A DNA stretch of 64,000 bases, taken from the NCBI GenBank assembly GCA_039654915.1, contig CM077600.1, forward strand, positions 32,869,992-32,933,991, given 5' to 3'. Position numbers and translations under genes: made by a program. This DNA comes from Aquilaria yunnanensis (lineage: Eukaryota; Streptophyta; Magnoliopsida; Malvales; Thymelaeaceae). This document shows positions 1-11,267 of the stretch, piece by piece; the first letter of the stretch is position 1; each line of letters opens with the position of its first letter. Below the pieces are notes generated by a model that was not told the origin of the DNA, ran no database searches, and saw only the letters and a list, made by a program, of their open reading frames with translations.

Positions 1-365
1 TAACTCTTTTTATATTTTTAGTACTTGACATTTATTTTTCAGGATGTCCGTTCTCGGTGGTTTGATAAAATTCTGAGACGGGTTGTTTATTGCATATTCG
101 GTTGGTCTGATAAGATCCCCGGTTTGGAATTAAAAATTAAATAAAATTTATAAAAATCACTTTAAATCAAAGATTAGATCAAGAAATAAATGGTTAGGAA
201 AAGATAAAACTGAACCCCATGGTACCAATTCCTGGGCGCTTTAATAGGGTTATTTTAGCGTAACCGACTCACTACTTTAGAATCTCTCGCAGACCATTTT
301 TTAGGTATCCAATCGACCTAGGAAAACTTATTGGTGGCGATTCCTAAATATCATGTTGCTACAGC
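1..365 (+). repeat. 3' part of 5' LTR (Tat/Ogre-like)
   Basis: This stretch matches 7343-7707 of the 3' LTR almost base for base with scattered substitutions. The match stops at the shared ctacagc. In the 3' LTR another 73 bases follow before the terminal gtcaaca; in this copy the primer-binding site begins at once. This copy therefore lacks that LTR tail, or the LTR end lies elsewhere than I place it. Confidence 0.8.
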
Positions 366-366
366 T

Positions 367-384
367 TGGCAACTCCGCTGAGGA
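367..384 (+). other. Primer-binding site, degenerate
   Basis: The sequence tggcaactccgctgagga resembles the TGGCGACTCCGCTGGGGA site of plant Tat/Ogre elements, usually attributed to a tRNA-Arg primer, with two mismatches. It directly follows the truncated 5' LTR. The tRNA identity comes from memory of the family, not from a search. Confidence 0.6.
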
Positions 385-1260
385 AGAGTCTAGCCATAAA
401 AAAATGGGGGGTTTAGTTTAGTTTTGTTTTTTTTTCTTGTTTGTTTCTCGATATACTGATTTGATGTGCTTTTTTTTAGGTTGGTGCACACACACACTTC
501 GGCATGCATAATGAGCTCAATACCCAAGCTCATTCCAACCAAATTTTGCAAAATACCCGGGTTAGGCTGGTCGTGTGAGACGATAGTTTCCACGCTTTCT
601 CTAATCCGTAGTAGTAAGTAGTGTTACCCGAATGTGACGATAGTCACTCCATAGGGCCATGAAAACTACGACTCGAATTAATCCTTCCTCATGTAACCCT
701 TGTGGGTGAGGAATTGGGCCTTTTCTAGTCCGATAGGACTTAGCAAGAGGGATTCAAGAACCAACCTATAACCTTTTCTTTCAAAAACTACCCATGCATA
801 TAGCGGCCATAGATCTATCCATTAGGACTCCCATAACAAGACACATACCGTTTAGTTGACTCGCTTCATTGTTTTTGTAACTAGTTTGTGTTTCTACACT
901 AACATCGCTAACTCTTTTGTCATTTAACCGTTTTTGTTGCTTTAATCACATGTTTTCTCTCTTCATAACTCTGGTGGCTCATATATTATTTCTCCATATC
1001 AATTTTATTCTAACTTGTTACTAATCTCACTTTTCTTTTGTTGATTTGATTATTTTTCAAGCATACTTTTCCCTTCATGCATCAAAATCCTGCATCAAGT
1101 CTTGAACTTCCACAATAATAGACGATCAAGCTCACTCATTGCATGCATGCATCATATTAACCACGTACATACAAAGTCTAATAAAAGAATTTCCACTTCT
1201 AAAAATGAGTGAAAGATTGGTACTCAACACCGAAATTCAACTTGGTTGCAAACAAAGCTC

Positions 1261-1587
1261 ATGGTGGAACAAGTCGAAGCATGTCTCACTGACACTGAGT
1301 CAAAGATAGAGGGCATGGCTGAACAAATGAAGCATCTAATGGAGCTGATCAAGGGGAAAGTGGTGCAAACCCCCATCAAAGATCCACAAGACCCGACCTA
1401 TCCTCCCGGAGTCACTCAACAACGGGTCTCAGTTCAAGAGAAGCTCTTTCAAGACTCAGGCCCATCTGATGACATTCATCCAATTTTCGAAGAAAAGAAG
1501 CAGCTGCTTAAAGAAGAAGAAGATACTCAAAAACTCGAGACCATAGAGAAGAGACTTCGGGCCATTGAAGGTTCAACAATTGATTAA
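1261..1587 (+). pseudogene. gag N-terminal remnant
   Basis: An open frame of about 108 codons starts at ATG 1261; the frame is also open for five codons upstream. It has a heptad-like helical beginning (QVEACL..ESKIEGMAEQMK), a proline-rich middle (DPTYPPGV) and an acidic/lysine-rich end finishing in EKRLRAIEG. Tat/Ogre gag proteins have a coiled N-terminus, a proline-rich linker and a LEERLRAVEG-like motif just before the gag core, so this is probably gag cut off immediately before the core. The following stop codons and the absence of a KFKVPDF-type core mark it as a remnant. Confidence 0.6.
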
Positions 1588-3350
1588 TTCCAAATTGCTA
1601 GATCCTAATGTGATTGGTAATTGAAAGTGAAGATTTTAAGCTAGAATTACATTAATTTTGGAAGGGCTTCAAGTTAGGTCCAACCTGGCAGTTCGCACAC
1701 ATTCTTGAATGACAAGGAATCCTTTGAGTAAATTTGTATCTTTGAGAGCTTGCCAAAGTGATTTAATAGTAAAAATCTCATAGATTTAGTCCAAAATCTA
1801 GGGTATAGTCTTTGTTAAATGGACACCTGTTATTCTTTTCTTGTCCAATAAGAAGATGTAATGTGTGCATTCCACAACTTTTTACATCTATCTCACACTC
1901 TTTGCCATTACACCATTCATTTTACGACATTGCAATCATGTTTCTCTTTCATAAACGCGACAATACTACTCGTGGGTGGAAATGGAAGTTAAGGAAGATT
2001 TGATGGTAGTGATCTTGAAAGTGCTACCAAATCTAGTAAGAATGATCTTAAATGTTGCACCCCAATTCTCAAAAGGAAGTTCGTAGTGGTTATCAGTGTC
2101 CTTGCAAGAAGTCTTGGGTTAGCTTCCAAATAAGGTAGCTCTCATATTAAATGGCTTGAGTGGCCTCCCAATTCTCATGAATGCTTAGCACAAGAAAAGG
2201 TTCTCAGTCCTCCACAACAAATTCCAAAAAAAGAAAGAAGTTCATCCCTTACATCAAAAGATCACAAGGGAAAATTCAAAAGAAAAAGAAGAAAATACTA
2301 AGAGCAAGCACGAGCAAGTAAGGTCACTTGAGTCATCTCACTTCAAGAGGGCTATCCAGCATGACACAATCATTGCTCACAAAAGAAAAAGAAAAAAGAA
2401 GAAAAAAAAAAAGAAAATGGGCTCAAATAAAAGCAAAAGAAAAAAAAGAAAAGAAAGAAACAAAAGGAAAAAAAGTGAGCTATGGATTCTAGACTGAAAA
2501 TCTGCAGAGGCAGTTTAAAAGATGAGAGCAACCTTCAAAGCAAGCGTACGTACAGATTATGAGAGCTGGGGGGCAACAGATGAGGTCTAACTTTCTGGAA
2601 AAAGTAGCAAGTTTGAGGTCATCGCTATTGAGTTTTTCAAGGCAATCAAGTCTACTCATGAGTGGCATTAAAAGAGCCTTTTTTCGCAACACTCAAACTT
2701 AACTTTCCTCAACCTAACATTTGTCTCTCGATATCATTCTCATTCAGTTAAAAGGCTATCATTTTGAAACCTGTTTCTACCTTTTTGCCTTATGCGTTTT
2801 ATGTCTTTAAGTTGGAAAGGGGAAGAATAACAGGACATTTTAACCAAAACAAAGACCGTAAGTTATTTTGTCAAGCTTTGCAAATTGATGAAAGTTTTTC
2901 TTTAAGGCCAAACCATTATTCATCAATGTGTGTGGACTTAAAAGTGAGGAGATAGCTTGAGACTTTCTTTAAGAAGATGTGGTTCTTGTAAGAGAAATTC
3001 ACGATCGAGTGCCATCACAAAGGGGCTAAAAATGTATGATATCGAATGGAGATGATACCTTCATCCACATAGACACCATATTCAGGGGGGCAAAGTAATC
3101 TCTATGAAGTACAAGGAGAGTGCTACCATCAAAGAAGTTCAATAGACAAGGGGCTAAGTTTTATGGATCAGAAATTGAGTCCATGGAAGAGCAATCATTC
3201 AGATTATAACATGGGGATGAGCAAGCGCCAGCACAGCCACAAGAAAAGGAAGGAGACAATGAGACTCAAAGTTGAGCCTTCAAATGGTATGAAATCCATG
3301 GTGAGGTAAAGGGGAGTTCAAAATAACTCAAGGAAAAGAATCACAAGAGG
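1588..3350. other. Non-coding internal region of the Tat-like element
   Basis: No gene is supported here. An A/G-rich tract with long A runs lies at about 2270-2480. Short open frames at 1812, 2489 and 2764 show no recognisable motif and look fortuitous. The stretch occupies the place where pol would be in a complete element. Confidence 0.6.
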
Positions 3351-3893
3351 TAATGTTGAAGGAAACATGGAATTCACTCATGCATAATGGATTTTTACAG
3401 AATCTAGGCATTTCATCTATTAAGGTTCTCAACAATCATAGATTTCATAAAATCTGTGCATTTCACTTGTTGAGGTCCCCACTTTTTGAGTCATTCATGA
3501 TCATTAGGCATATTCTTTTCAAAACAATTTTAAAGACAGGTCTCCTAAAGGCGGGTTTGAGGAATGTCCACAGGGATCTTCAAGAAGAAAACTTTTACAA
3601 GGCGCAGTTTAAAAACCAAAGGATAGAAACATGGACATTCAACAAGGATTTTTCAAAGATCGAGGTCAAGGTAAGTTTTCACTCCCAAAAAATTGTGGCG
3701 TATTTTCACGCTTGGGGGGACAAATTTGAGAGGTGCGCATCCAGGTGTTTTCATAAGATTTTTCAAAACAATTTTCATCTTGTTTGGACGGTTGCTTTCG
3801 AAGCTCACTTTAAGACATTTTCAAGAGATTTTTAAGGTATCTCAAGACACTTTCAAACTCCTAAGGTTTCTTGTTGGACCAGTTTTTCATTTT

Positions 3894-4745
3894 TTGAAAT
3901 TCACTCATTTTATGGAATTTCACACTTTCAAGATTCACTCATTTCGTGGAATCTTCAGCCTTTTGAAATTCACTCATTTTGTGGAATTTCACACTTTCAA
4001 GATTCACTCATTTTGTGGAATCTTCAGCATTTCAAAATTCACTTATTTTGTGGAATTTCACGCTCTCAAGATTCACTCATTTCGTGGAATCTTCGGCATT
4101 TTAAAATTCACTCAGTTTGTGAAATTTCTCACTTTTAAGATTCACTCATTTCCTGGAATCTTTAGCTTTTCAAAATTCACTTGTTTGGTGGAATTTCATT
4201 TTTAAGATTCACTCATTTCGTAGAATCTTCAGCCTTTTGAAATTTACTCATTTTGTGGAATTTTTCATTCTAAAGATTCACTCATTTAATGGAATCTTCA
4301 GCCTTTCAAAATTCACTCATTTTGTGAAATTTTTCACTTTTAAGATTCACTCATTTCGTGGAATCTTTAGCTTTTCAAAATTCACTTGTTTTGTGGAATT
4401 TTATTTTTAAGATTCACTCATTTTGTGGAATCTTCAGCTTTTCAAAATTCACTCATTTTGTGAAATTTCTCACTTTCAAGATTCACTCATTTCGTGGAAT
4501 CTTCAGTCTTTCGAAATTCACTCATTTTGTGGAATTTCTCACTTTCAAGATTCACTCATTTCGTGGAATCTTCAGCCTTTCAAAATTCACTCATTTTGTG
4601 GAATTTCACGCTTTCAAGATTCACTCATTTCGTAGAATCTTCAGCTTTTCGAAATTCACTCGTTTGTGGAATTTTTCATCTTTAAGATTCATTCATTTTA
4701 TGGAATCTTCAACTTTTTGAAATTCACTCATTTCGTGGAATTTTA
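3894..4745 (+). repeat. 69-bp tandem repeat array, about 12 copies
   Basis: Units of about 69 bp, each made of two related ~34-bp halves, repeat through this stretch. The half-unit core is attcactcattt(c/t)gtggaat, followed alternately by cttcagc-cttt and ttcacactttcaa. Starts of the gattcactc half at 3932, 4001, 4070 and 4139 give a period of exactly 69. Because 69 is a multiple of three, long open frames run through the array (3693-4205 and 4358-4720) and read a 23-residue repeat (FKIHSFRGIFS..KFTHFVEFHT). I treat these frames as a by-product of the repeat, not as a gene. Confidence 0.9.
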
Positions 4746-5033
4746 AGTTTTTTTTGCATTCACCTGTTTTGGAAATTCACACTTTTGAGGAAATTATTAT
4801 AAGTTCAGATGATTTCTTAGAAATTTGTGCTTGAGATAACAAAGAGGATTCCTATATCTCAATACCAAAGCTAAATTGAGGCTTCAAAGAGAAAGTAATT
4901 CTTTTCCTCGTGATTCAAGTCAAACAGAGGTTTTTAAATGAGAAAGGTTTCTCTTCCTCATCACATCTAAAACAAAGATAATCCAAGTTTTCAAAAGCAA
5001 AGTCATTCTTTTTCTCATAGTATGGGATAAATC

Positions 5034-5215
5034 AGAGGTGGTAAAGAGCCAGGGTGCTCTACCTCAAGCATTTTCAGAGGTGGTAAAGAGTCAGGGTGCT
5101 CTACCTCAAGCATTTTTTAGAGGTGGTAAAAAGTCAGGGTGCTCTACCTTAAAGAAATTTAGAGGTTGTAAAGAGACAGTGTTTTCTACCTCGAAGGCAA
5201 CAAGAGGTGGAAAAG
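5034..5215 (+). repeat. ~42-bp tandem repeat
   Basis: The motif gaggtggtaaagag, followed by a short gap and ggtgctctacctc, starts at 5035, 5077 and 5120. Degenerate copies follow to about 5215. The period is 42-43 bp. Confidence 0.8.
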
Positions 5216-5379
5216 ATAGGGTTCTTTACCTCTTAGACTATGGTAAGAGAGATTTTTCTACCAAAGTTAAAATTGAGAGAAAAGTTTTTCTCTTCTATAG
5301 AAAGGTTTCTATAAAGACAACGGTGAGAAAGGTTTCTTAACCCATCAAGAAAAGAGGAAAGAGTTTTCCTCTTAGGTTT

Positions 5380-5740
5380 GAAAGCAATAGGAAGATTCTT
5401 ATTGTGAAAAGCCTAGGAAAGTTCTTAGACTTGGTAAACAGGGAGGAAAGAGTTTTTCTTCTTAAATTCTTAGACGATAGAAAGGTTCTTATCGTAGAAG
5501 TACTAAGGAAGGTTCCTTAACTTCACAAAGAAGAAAAAGGTTTTTCTTCTTAGGTTTGAAAGCAGTAGGAAGGTTCTTATTGCAAAAGGCTAGGAAAGTT
5601 CCTAGGTCGGGTAATCAAGGAGGAAAGAGTTTTACTCCTTGGATTCCCAAATGATAGGAAAGTTTCTATCATAGAGGTAATGGGGAAAGTTCCTTAGCCT
5701 CAAAGGGGATGAGAGGAAGGTTCCTTTTCCTCAAGGTTTT
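5380..5740 (+). repeat. ~179-bp duplication, partly degenerate
   Basis: The segment starting gaaagcaatagg at 5380 recurs as gaaagcagtagg at 5559, a spacing of 179. Within each unit, shorter phrases such as ggaaagtt..ttag and gaggaaagagttt recur. It continues the repeat-dominated second half of the element up to the polypurine tract. Confidence 0.7.
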
Positions 5741-5825
5741 GGCGGTGAGAAGGCTCTCATCGTCTAGGTAAGGTCGGACAAAATTCGGTAACGGCTTTGC
5801 ATGCATCATGTCCCATGAGACATGC

Positions 5826-5838
5826 AAAGGGGGGCAGC
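5826..5838 (+). other. Polypurine tract
   Basis: The stretch aaaggggggcagc lies directly before the TG that opens the 3' LTR. This is the expected position of the plus-strand primer of reverse transcription. Confidence 0.7.
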
Positions 5839-6376
5839 TGTTGACACCTAATTTTTTCCGAACATTAACTTTTTGTCAGGTTTTAGATTAAGAAATTAGT
5901 TTAGGAGCATTTTGGTTTTTAGGGGCATTTTAGTCTTTTTAGGTAATTTTTGATTTTTTTGGATCATTTACGGTAGAGATAGGAATTAATTTAGTTAGGC
6001 ACTAATTTGGAGTCTTAGAGGTCTTGCGGGGTCAATTCAGGCAAAAAAAAAAAAGTTTGGGAGAAAACGGGACATTTTTAGAAAGTTTTGAGCAAAATTC
6101 AAAAGTTTGGGGTAAATCTGTCAATTTTAGAGAGTCTGAGCCAAATCTAGCGATTTTATGGTATTTCAGGAAAAATCTGGGGTTTTTGCAAAGTTTTGGG
6201 CTAATCTGACAATTCCTGAAAGTTTTGGATCAAATAGGCAGATTAAAATTTTTATTGGACTGAAACTGGTAATTTTGCCAGATCATATCCTAATTGAACT
6301 AAACTTCTTCAAATTTGATTTGGATGGATTTTAAACTCTAAAAAACAGTATTAATCACATTTTAAGCCGACACTAG

Positions 6377-6383
6377 TATAAAT
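6377..6383 (+). promoter_or_regulatory. LTR TATA box
   Basis: The sequence tataaat lies about 540 bp into the 3' LTR, just upstream of a change in composition from AT-rich to GC-rich. That is what a U3/R boundary would look like. Confidence 0.5.
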
Positions 6384-6479
6384 GTGGCTTAGATTTCGAG
6401 AGAAAGGAGAAAAAAATGAAGCCCTAAGCTCTATTTTCATAAAAAGGAAAAACTACAGCCCTAGACCACTGCCTATCCG

Positions 6480-6960
6480 ACCTTTTGCCCAAACAACCCT
6501 AAAATTCCTCCAGCGCCGCCGCCCCCTGGTTTTCCAGATCCTCGCCGTCCGACGCTCCAGTTTCTCTTCCTTCATTCACCCGACGCCTCTAGCCCTCCCA
6601 GCTCGCTGCCCGTGCTCCGCCTCAGTGACGTACAGCCACCCTCGTGCTTCCCCAGCCGCCGTTGACGCTGAGACGAGGGGGAGAAGTCGCGCGACGCACC
6701 GTCCCCTTCTCGATTCGCTCCGACCACAGTTGCCGTCTCCGTCGCGTCGCCCTCTTCGCCGTCGGCAAGCCGGCGGCTCCGTCCCCTTCGCGTTTTCTCT
6801 CCAGTCGCCCTCCACCGCCGTCCAGGCGTTCCCCTGCTCCAGCCGCTCGAGCGCCGGTGCTCCCTCCGCCATCTCCGTTACGCTGCTGAACGAAGAATCG
6901 AGAAGAGCCCGGATTGCGACGAATCAGACCCATTTCAGAACCCAGATTCGACCCACCTAG
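6480..6960 (+). other. GC-rich, C-skewed tract within the LTR
   Basis: This is a sharply GC-rich island in AT-rich DNA, full of ccgccgcc, cgtcc and ctccagc phrases. It is open in several frames on both strands, which argues against real coding. It resembles a plant 5' untranslated leader or a codon-biased host fragment. Confidence 0.55.
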
Positions 6961-7780
6961 TCAACTTTTGGTATAAGTCAGACCCCTGATTTTTTTCTGT
7001 TTCACTCATATAAGTCACTAACTTTCCTTTTTTTCAGATCAGTCACTGACAGCAAGGTTTATTTTTATTTTTGTTCTTCTTTGTCTTTTTTTTTTGTTTG
7101 TTTGTTTTGGGCACCCATTAAATTTAGTCATTAATTTCACCTAATATGTTTTTTTGTTTATTCTATTTTATTTTCTTAAATTACTTCAGTCATCTTTTAT
7201 TTTTATTAACTGATTTTAGGATTACGCAATTTAGTTTTAGGATCTCATAATGTGTCTTAGAATAAATAATAATTAGTTCTTTAATTGCTTAGATTTTATT
7301 TATTTTTTCTTATCTAGACATTAGCAAGAAATCAAATGAAGATAACTCTTTTTATACTTTTAGTACTTGACATTTATTTTTCAGGATGTCCGTTCTCGGT
7401 GGTTTGATAAAATCCTGAGACGGGTTGTTTATTCCATATTCGATTGGTCTAATAAGATGCCCGGTTTGGAATTAAAAATTAAATAAAATTTATAAAAATC
7501 ACTTTAAATCAAAGATTAGATCAAGAAATAAATGGTTAGGAAAAGATAAAACTAAACCCTATGGTACCAATTCCCGGGCGCTTTAATAGGGTTATTTTAG
7601 CGTAACCGACTCACGATCTTAGAATATCTAGCAGACCATTTTTCAGGTATCCAATCGACCTAGGAAAACTGATTGATGGCGACTCCTAAAAATCACATTA
7701 CTACAGCTCCGCCAATCACGTGATTAAAACTCGTGCGAAAAGGTAATTGGATCAGTGAGCCTGGTGGGGTATCGTCAACA

Positions 7781-8021
7781 GTGGACTTATGGTAGTAGTT
7801 AGTTGTAACAAGGAAACGACGAGACCGGTCAAGGACGCCTTATCGTGTAACGAAAGAGTTGGACTACAACAAGTTTCACACAAATTCCCAGTCCCACCGC
7901 CTTTGACTTTTAAACGTCCCGCCTTTGACTTTTAAAGGCCTTTGACACACGAATTCCCCGTGCCCACTTCCACTGAAACATCCAACCAATTTTATAACTA
8001 TATTCTAAAAAATGAGACGTT
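7781..8021. other. Spacer with W-box-like repeats
   Basis: No gene is visible. At 7905-7955 the phrase cctttgac occurs three times, twice as cgcctttgacttttaaa in a tandem duplication of about 23 bp. TTTGAC is the core of WRKY-binding W-boxes, but no gene follows. Confidence 0.4.
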
Positions 8022-8509
8022 TGAGAGTTTCAAAGAAACTTAATTAGTAAAAATTAAGGACATACATTAAGTTTTGAATAAGTAATGAAGAAATAATAAT
8101 TGAAATTCTTGTAATTTTGAAGTAAACCAATGTCAGATAGGAGTAAAAAGCTTCTATATTATTCACACTTAAACATACAGTCATTATTTACTTTTTCATG
8201 AGATGATGAGAACAGAAGAGAGCCAAAGTATTGGGAAAAAAAGAGAGAGTTAAAGAGAAGAGAGAGTAATCATGTATATATACCCTTTTTAACTTAATAA
8301 CCACCTCTTCTTATCTTTTTTTGCTGAAACAATATGTCTCTTCTAAGAGGCATCTCACTTCTCCAAATTATCTTATGTGGTAAAGCTCTTGTACTCCTTT
8401 ACCACATTACACACATTCATTGGCTAATAGCACAAACTGCATATATTAATGTATATCTAAGTGCATTTTAAAAACTATGTTTAGCCACTTAAGCTAAATA
8501 ATTCTAATA
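8022..8509 (-). repeat. 3' LTR of the copia element
   Basis: It aligns with 15786-16257 along its whole length. Shared landmarks are tttcaaagaaactt, gtatatatacccttttta, ataaccacctcttcttatc and aagctaaataattcta. The outer CA has become TA in this copy. The two copies differ at many sites and by indels (488 versus 472 bp). Confidence 0.9.
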
Positions 8510-10343
8510 AGCTCCCACTCACACTGATATACTTAATATTTATATTAACACATATTACTTCAATTCCATCATCAACAAACGTAGTATTAGTGTGTCAAAC
8601 GTGTGACCCTTGGCATACTACCAAGAACTTCTCACATTGTGGTTGTTAGACTCACAATGGAAAACTATGTAACTGTCTTTTATTGAAGTACTCAAGTCAT
8701 GCCTTATAAAACCTCAAGATAAGATGATTTACTTGTTTAATCACATTCAGTCTTTTTTACGAGTTTCATGCATTAGAAACTCTTGAACTGTGCTAAACCT
8801 CGAGTGCACTTTTTAATATTTGAATATCATTATCATTACTCAAATCATTTTCTAAGGGCTCATGATTAAGCAATCTTATAATGTATCTCTTATGTAATAT
8901 GCAACTTATGCAATTACTTACATAGTATGAAACTCATGCAACTATATCCTTATCTTTCCTTTAGTCTAATATATTAAGTCTTTAAAAAAAATCACATGGT
9001 TACCCAAAAAGAGGACACATCAGGCTTGTTCAACTCAAGCCCTAGGCAACTGATCAAAGTAAGCATAATGACACAAAGCTCTTAATATTTGACTATAGTC
9101 ACTAAGGGTTTTAAATTGAAGAATCTCACACATGAGTAAGCTAATAGATAACTTTCTCATACTCTTCTTTGGTTAAACTTCATGGTAAGACAATCATGAC
9201 ATATCATTTCTTTTTCTTTCAATTACACATCTCTAAATGTTTTACAAGACCACTTTGTGGGAGGTGTGCCACTTCTCCCTCTTAAAACAAGTAAATGTGT
9301 TTCTCCCACTATTTTTTATAATGAGAGGATATGTCAAAAATTAAATCATAAAGTATCATACTTTCTCACATATAAGAAAACAATTCTCAATCATAGGATA
9401 TGATGTATGAGTGGACACACAAACTCCATGACCAATATCATCTTACCTTGATTATTTAGGTGAATCAAAATGACCATTACACTGAAGTTGTCATATGTTG
9501 GTGGATATGGCTCCCACTTAAATGTATAATGCTTGTAGGTCACATATCTATGCATTTTAGAGACAATACACATTTAAGACTGCAACAGTCTTATCCTTGT
9601 TCTTACACAAAGATGCAAGGGTGGATAACCCATGTGAGAAAAATCAACCTCAGCCTATAATTTGACATGTTTTTCATGAATTTATTTCCATTGTGGTATC
9701 TGGATGAAGTGAACTTGACTTAGAACCGTCATATGTGTATTTTACTAATAAATAAATATCATACAATCTAAGTTCATATTTAATGGACACAAGAAGAAGA
9801 ACAATCACACCAACATCTATCATAATCTACGGAGTCCTATTGCCTTGACATGTCTAGAAAAAAAATTGGTGGTAAAGGCTTTGTGAGAGGATCAACCACC
9901 ATCAAATCCGTAGATAAATACTCCATCTTGACTTCTCTCTCTTCTATTGCATCTCTAACAAAATTATATTTCATGCTTATATCTTTATTCTTTCCATGGT
10001 ACTTAGGGTTCTTAGTATAAGCCAAAACAGTCATACTATCGCAATATATGGTGAGTGGCTTCTAAATGGAGATTATTGACCCTAAATGTTCCAGGAAAAA
10101 AACTATCCATAGAGCCTTTTGTACAGCAGTTGCACTTGCACCAAACTCAACTTCCATTGTTGACAATTTTGTGCAAGTTTGTTTCTTGCTACTCCATGAA
10201 ATGGCTATATTTCCAAGTATAAAGACATAACCTAAAGTAGATTTGCTACTATCTCTATCTCCACCCCAATCGACATCAGAGTATCAACATAGGCTAAGTG
10301 TTCTTTCTTGGTAACATAACCAATGATCCTTTGTACTCTTAAG

Positions 10344-11267
10344 TATGGCTGATCATTCGATTTTTTTCATTTCAAACCGAACTGAATATTTCGGTCTATT
10401 ATGATTAAAAACCGAATTAATCGAACTAAGCCTATAGACTGAAGTAAAACCGAACTGAAATATTTTTTTTGGCTCGGTTTAAAATCGAAATAACCACAAA
10501 AAAAATCATATCCAAACATAGTGATGCACTTGTGACATAGAGAAATGTATGTGGCTTAAACAACTACATAGCAAGAAATCATGGACTTTTATGGGGTTTG
10601 TACTTTGATAAGGGTGAAGGCGACTAACGAACCGATTGTTGCGTCCGACGGTAGAGAGAGGGCACAGGGGAGTGGAGGGCAAAGGCAGATAGTGGGGGTT
10701 AGGGCAGAGGCGAGGTCAAATGGTAAGGGCAAGGGGGGGGGAGTGGAAGGTGAGGGCAGACTGTGGGGGCGAGGCTGGAGGTGAGACCGAAAACGGAAGT
10801 GAGATCCTATGGCGAGGGAAAGGGCGTAGGGGAGTAGAGGCTGAGGGCAGATGGCGGGGGCTAGGGCGGAGGCGAGGTTAGACAGCGGGGGCAAGGGGGA
10901 TGAGAGTGGAAGGCGAGGGCAAACGGTGAAGGCGAGGGTGGAGGTGATGCCGAAGGACGGTGTCGAGTGGCAGGAAGAGGAGGATGATTTGTTATGACAG
11001 AACCCCAAAAAAGCCATCAATCTTCTTTCTACCTTCCACTCAAACCCTCCTTTTTTTAAAGCCGTCATCTGGCCTACCAAAACCTCAAATATGCTATAAA
11101 GAAATTTCAGTTTTTTCGGTCACCGAAATAATCGACATTCAAAACCGAAACCAAACTGAAATCGATATTCTCTCTATTAGTTTTCAACCGAACCAAACCG
11201 AAAAGCCGAAATAACCAAACCGAATTTCTAAATTTTTTCGGTTTTAACCAAATAGTGATCACCCCTA
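10344..11267. mobile_element. Non-autonomous hAT element inserted in the copia element
   Basis: It is 924 bp and flanked by a perfect 8-bp duplication CTCTTAAG (10336-10343 and 11268-11275). The right end reads inward TAGGGGTGATCACTATTT and the left end TATGGCTGATCATTCG, a degraded terminal inverted repeat of the plant hAT type. Both subterminal regions are rich in aaccgaa/ttcggtt phrases. The centre is a G-rich imperfect duplication. No transposase is present; the open frame at 10589-11080 on the minus strand reads through low-complexity sequence and is not a credible gene. Confidence 0.85.
10669..10905 (+). repeat. G-rich ~161-bp imperfect tandem duplication
   Basis: The phrase ggggagtggagggcaaaggc at about 10669 recurs as ggggagtagaggctgagggc at about 10830. 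Each is followed by gcagat-g-gggg, agggc-gaggcgaggt and ggcaagggg. The composition is sharply G-rich within an AT-rich hAT element. Confidence 0.65.

Larger units (their letters stand above)
1..7780 (+). mobile_element. Non-autonomous Tat/Ogre-like LTR retrotransposon (5' end outside window)
   Basis: The first 365 bases match 7343-7707 inside a 1.94 kb LTR at 5839-7780, so the window opens inside the 5' LTR. A primer-binding site follows the left copy and a purine tract precedes the right copy. The internal region (about 5.4 kb) keeps only a gag-like N-terminus; no protease, reverse transcriptase or integrase is visible. Its second half is mostly tandem repeats. This is the architecture of a large non-autonomous derivative that would need proteins supplied by a related element. 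The Tat/Ogre assignment rests on the primer-binding site and the gag-like peptide and is an inference. Confidence 0.8.
5839..7780 (+). repeat. 3' LTR (Tat/Ogre-like), 1942 bp
   Basis: It opens with TGTTGAC and closes with GTCAACA, a perfect 7-bp terminal inverted repeat. It is preceded by a polypurine tract. Its last ~440 bp match the start of the window. It contains a TATA box at 6377 followed by a GC-rich tract. Confidence 0.85.

Noticed and set aside
3693..4720. Long open frames with FKIHSF/FTHFVEF repeats as a repeat protein gene
   Set aside because: Frames are open in all three phases of the array because 69 is divisible by three and the unit lacks stops. There is no flanking domain or start signal.
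3894..4745. CRISPR-like regular repeats
   Set aside because: Adjacent half-units are related to each other with no unique spacers, and the genome is a plant nuclear one. It is an ordinary tandem array.
6576..6933. Minus-strand frames in the GC-rich LTR tract
   Set aside because: Several overlapping frames on both strands are open only because GC-rich sequence has few stops. No motif is seen.
10589..11080. 163-codon minus-strand frame inside the hAT element
   Set aside because: It translates the G-rich minisatellite-like core into low-complexity Pro/Leu/Ser sequence with no family resemblance.
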